A stretch of DNA of 6,262 bases from MED-G17 sp963991985 (GTDB taxonomy: Bacteria > Bacteroidota > Bacteroidia > NS11-12g > UBA9320), in the NCBI GenBank assembly GCA_963991985.1, contig CAXDRX010000048.1, forward strand, positions 1 through 6,262. The letters run 5' to 3'. How positions within the stretch are numbered: position 1 is the stretch's first letter; every line of letters starts with the position of its first letter. Of this stretch, positions 6,163 to 6,262 are shown piece by piece. The notes under the pieces were generated by a model. The model ran no database searches. It had not been told where the DNA came from and saw nothing but the letters and a program-made list of their open reading frames with translations. Made by a program: the position numbers and the translations under genes.

Positions 6163-6193
6163 AAAAAGAAAAACCCCGAAAAATCGGGGTTTT
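6163..6193 (-). terminator. Intrinsic terminator between tRNA-Phe and the NusG-like gene
   Basis: On the minus strand AAAACCCCGA (6193-6184) pairs with TCGGGGTTTT (6179-6170) across a TTTT loop. The hairpin is followed by a T-rich tract broken by one C (to 6163). The GC core is six pairs, extended by A-T pairs. It starts 3 bases after the tRNA discriminator base, as a tRNA terminator should, and also lies in the immediate leader of the NusG-like gene. Confidence 0.85.
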
Positions 6194-6196
6194 CTG

Positions 6197-6262
6197 TGGT
6201 ACCACCTGGAATCGAACCAGGGACACAAGGATTTTCAGTCCTTTGCTCTACCAACTGAGCTA
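6197..6262 (-). tRNA. tRNA-Phe (GAA), 5' acceptor strand cut off by the window edge
   Basis: The minus strand shows the D arm (TAGCTCAGTTGGTAGAGC), the anticodon stem AAGGA/TCCTT with loop CTGAAAA (GAA anticodon at 6236-6234), and the T arm CCTGG-TTCGATT-CCAGG. The 3' acceptor strand is TGGTACC with discriminator A at 6197. The visible part begins at T8, so only the seven 5' acceptor bases are missing, predicted to be GGTACCA from pairing. CCA is not encoded. Confidence 0.95.

Noticed and set aside
6154..6228. N-terminal extension of the NusG-like protein from a TTG at 6228
   Set aside because: It would translate through the tRNA T arm and the terminator hairpin; the family N-terminus begins at ATG 6153.
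5734..6258. Long plus-strand open frame of 174 codons
   Set aside because: It lies antisense to the NusG-like gene and tRNA-Phe, is rich in Phe/Leu as expected from a reverse-complement shadow, and has no family resemblance.

Overview
The window looks like chromosome from a moderately AT-rich member of the Bacteroidota. Three things point that way. The protein families are ones I associate with that phylum: a DUF4468-type secreted protein, an UpxY-like NusG paralogue, a long GroES-like paralogue and a lipoprotein M1 peptidase. There are no Shine-Dalgarno sequences ahead of the starts. At least one good match to the Bacteroidota -7 promoter element (TAnnTTTG) lies upstream of a tRNA. I see no insertion sequence, integrase, CRISPR array, phage gene or long repeat. 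The protein-coding genes are tightly packed and no gene-free stretch exceeds 300 bases.

Left part (1-279): a possible C-terminal fragment of a plus-strand gene, then a minus-strand tRNA with CAU anticodon and its own strong intrinsic terminator. A 45-base gap separates the tRNA from the divergent gene that follows. Next (280-1575, plus) is a multi-pass membrane protein of the vitamin K-dependent gamma-carboxylase/HTTM family, with the residues equivalent to the catalytic Lys and the key His of the animal enzyme in place. It runs tail-to-tail, with a 17-base overlap, into a minus-strand pair: a leukotriene A4 hydrolase-like M1 aminopeptidase lipoprotein (2480-4378), followed 45 bases later by a TIGR03032-family protein of unknown function (to 1559). 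That second gene has no ATG at the expected place and probably begins at TTG or another rare start.

Right part: a short divergent promoter region (4379-4469), a secreted DUF4468-like protein with an acidic, Tyr/Ser-rich linker (4470-5264, plus), and then a convergent minus-strand pair. This pair is a NusG-paralogue antiterminator (UpxY-like) followed, with a 4-base ATGA overlap, by a divergent GroES-like protein. The pair sits directly behind a tRNA-Phe and an intrinsic terminator that ends only about 9 bases before the NusG-like start codon. It may therefore be expressed by readthrough of a tRNA terminator.

The genes do not form one obvious pathway. The parts most worth following up are the NusG-like/GroES-like cassette behind the tRNA terminator, the gamma-carboxylase homologue, and the unusual start of the TIGR03032 gene. 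All functional assignments come from reading motifs by eye and no database search was run.
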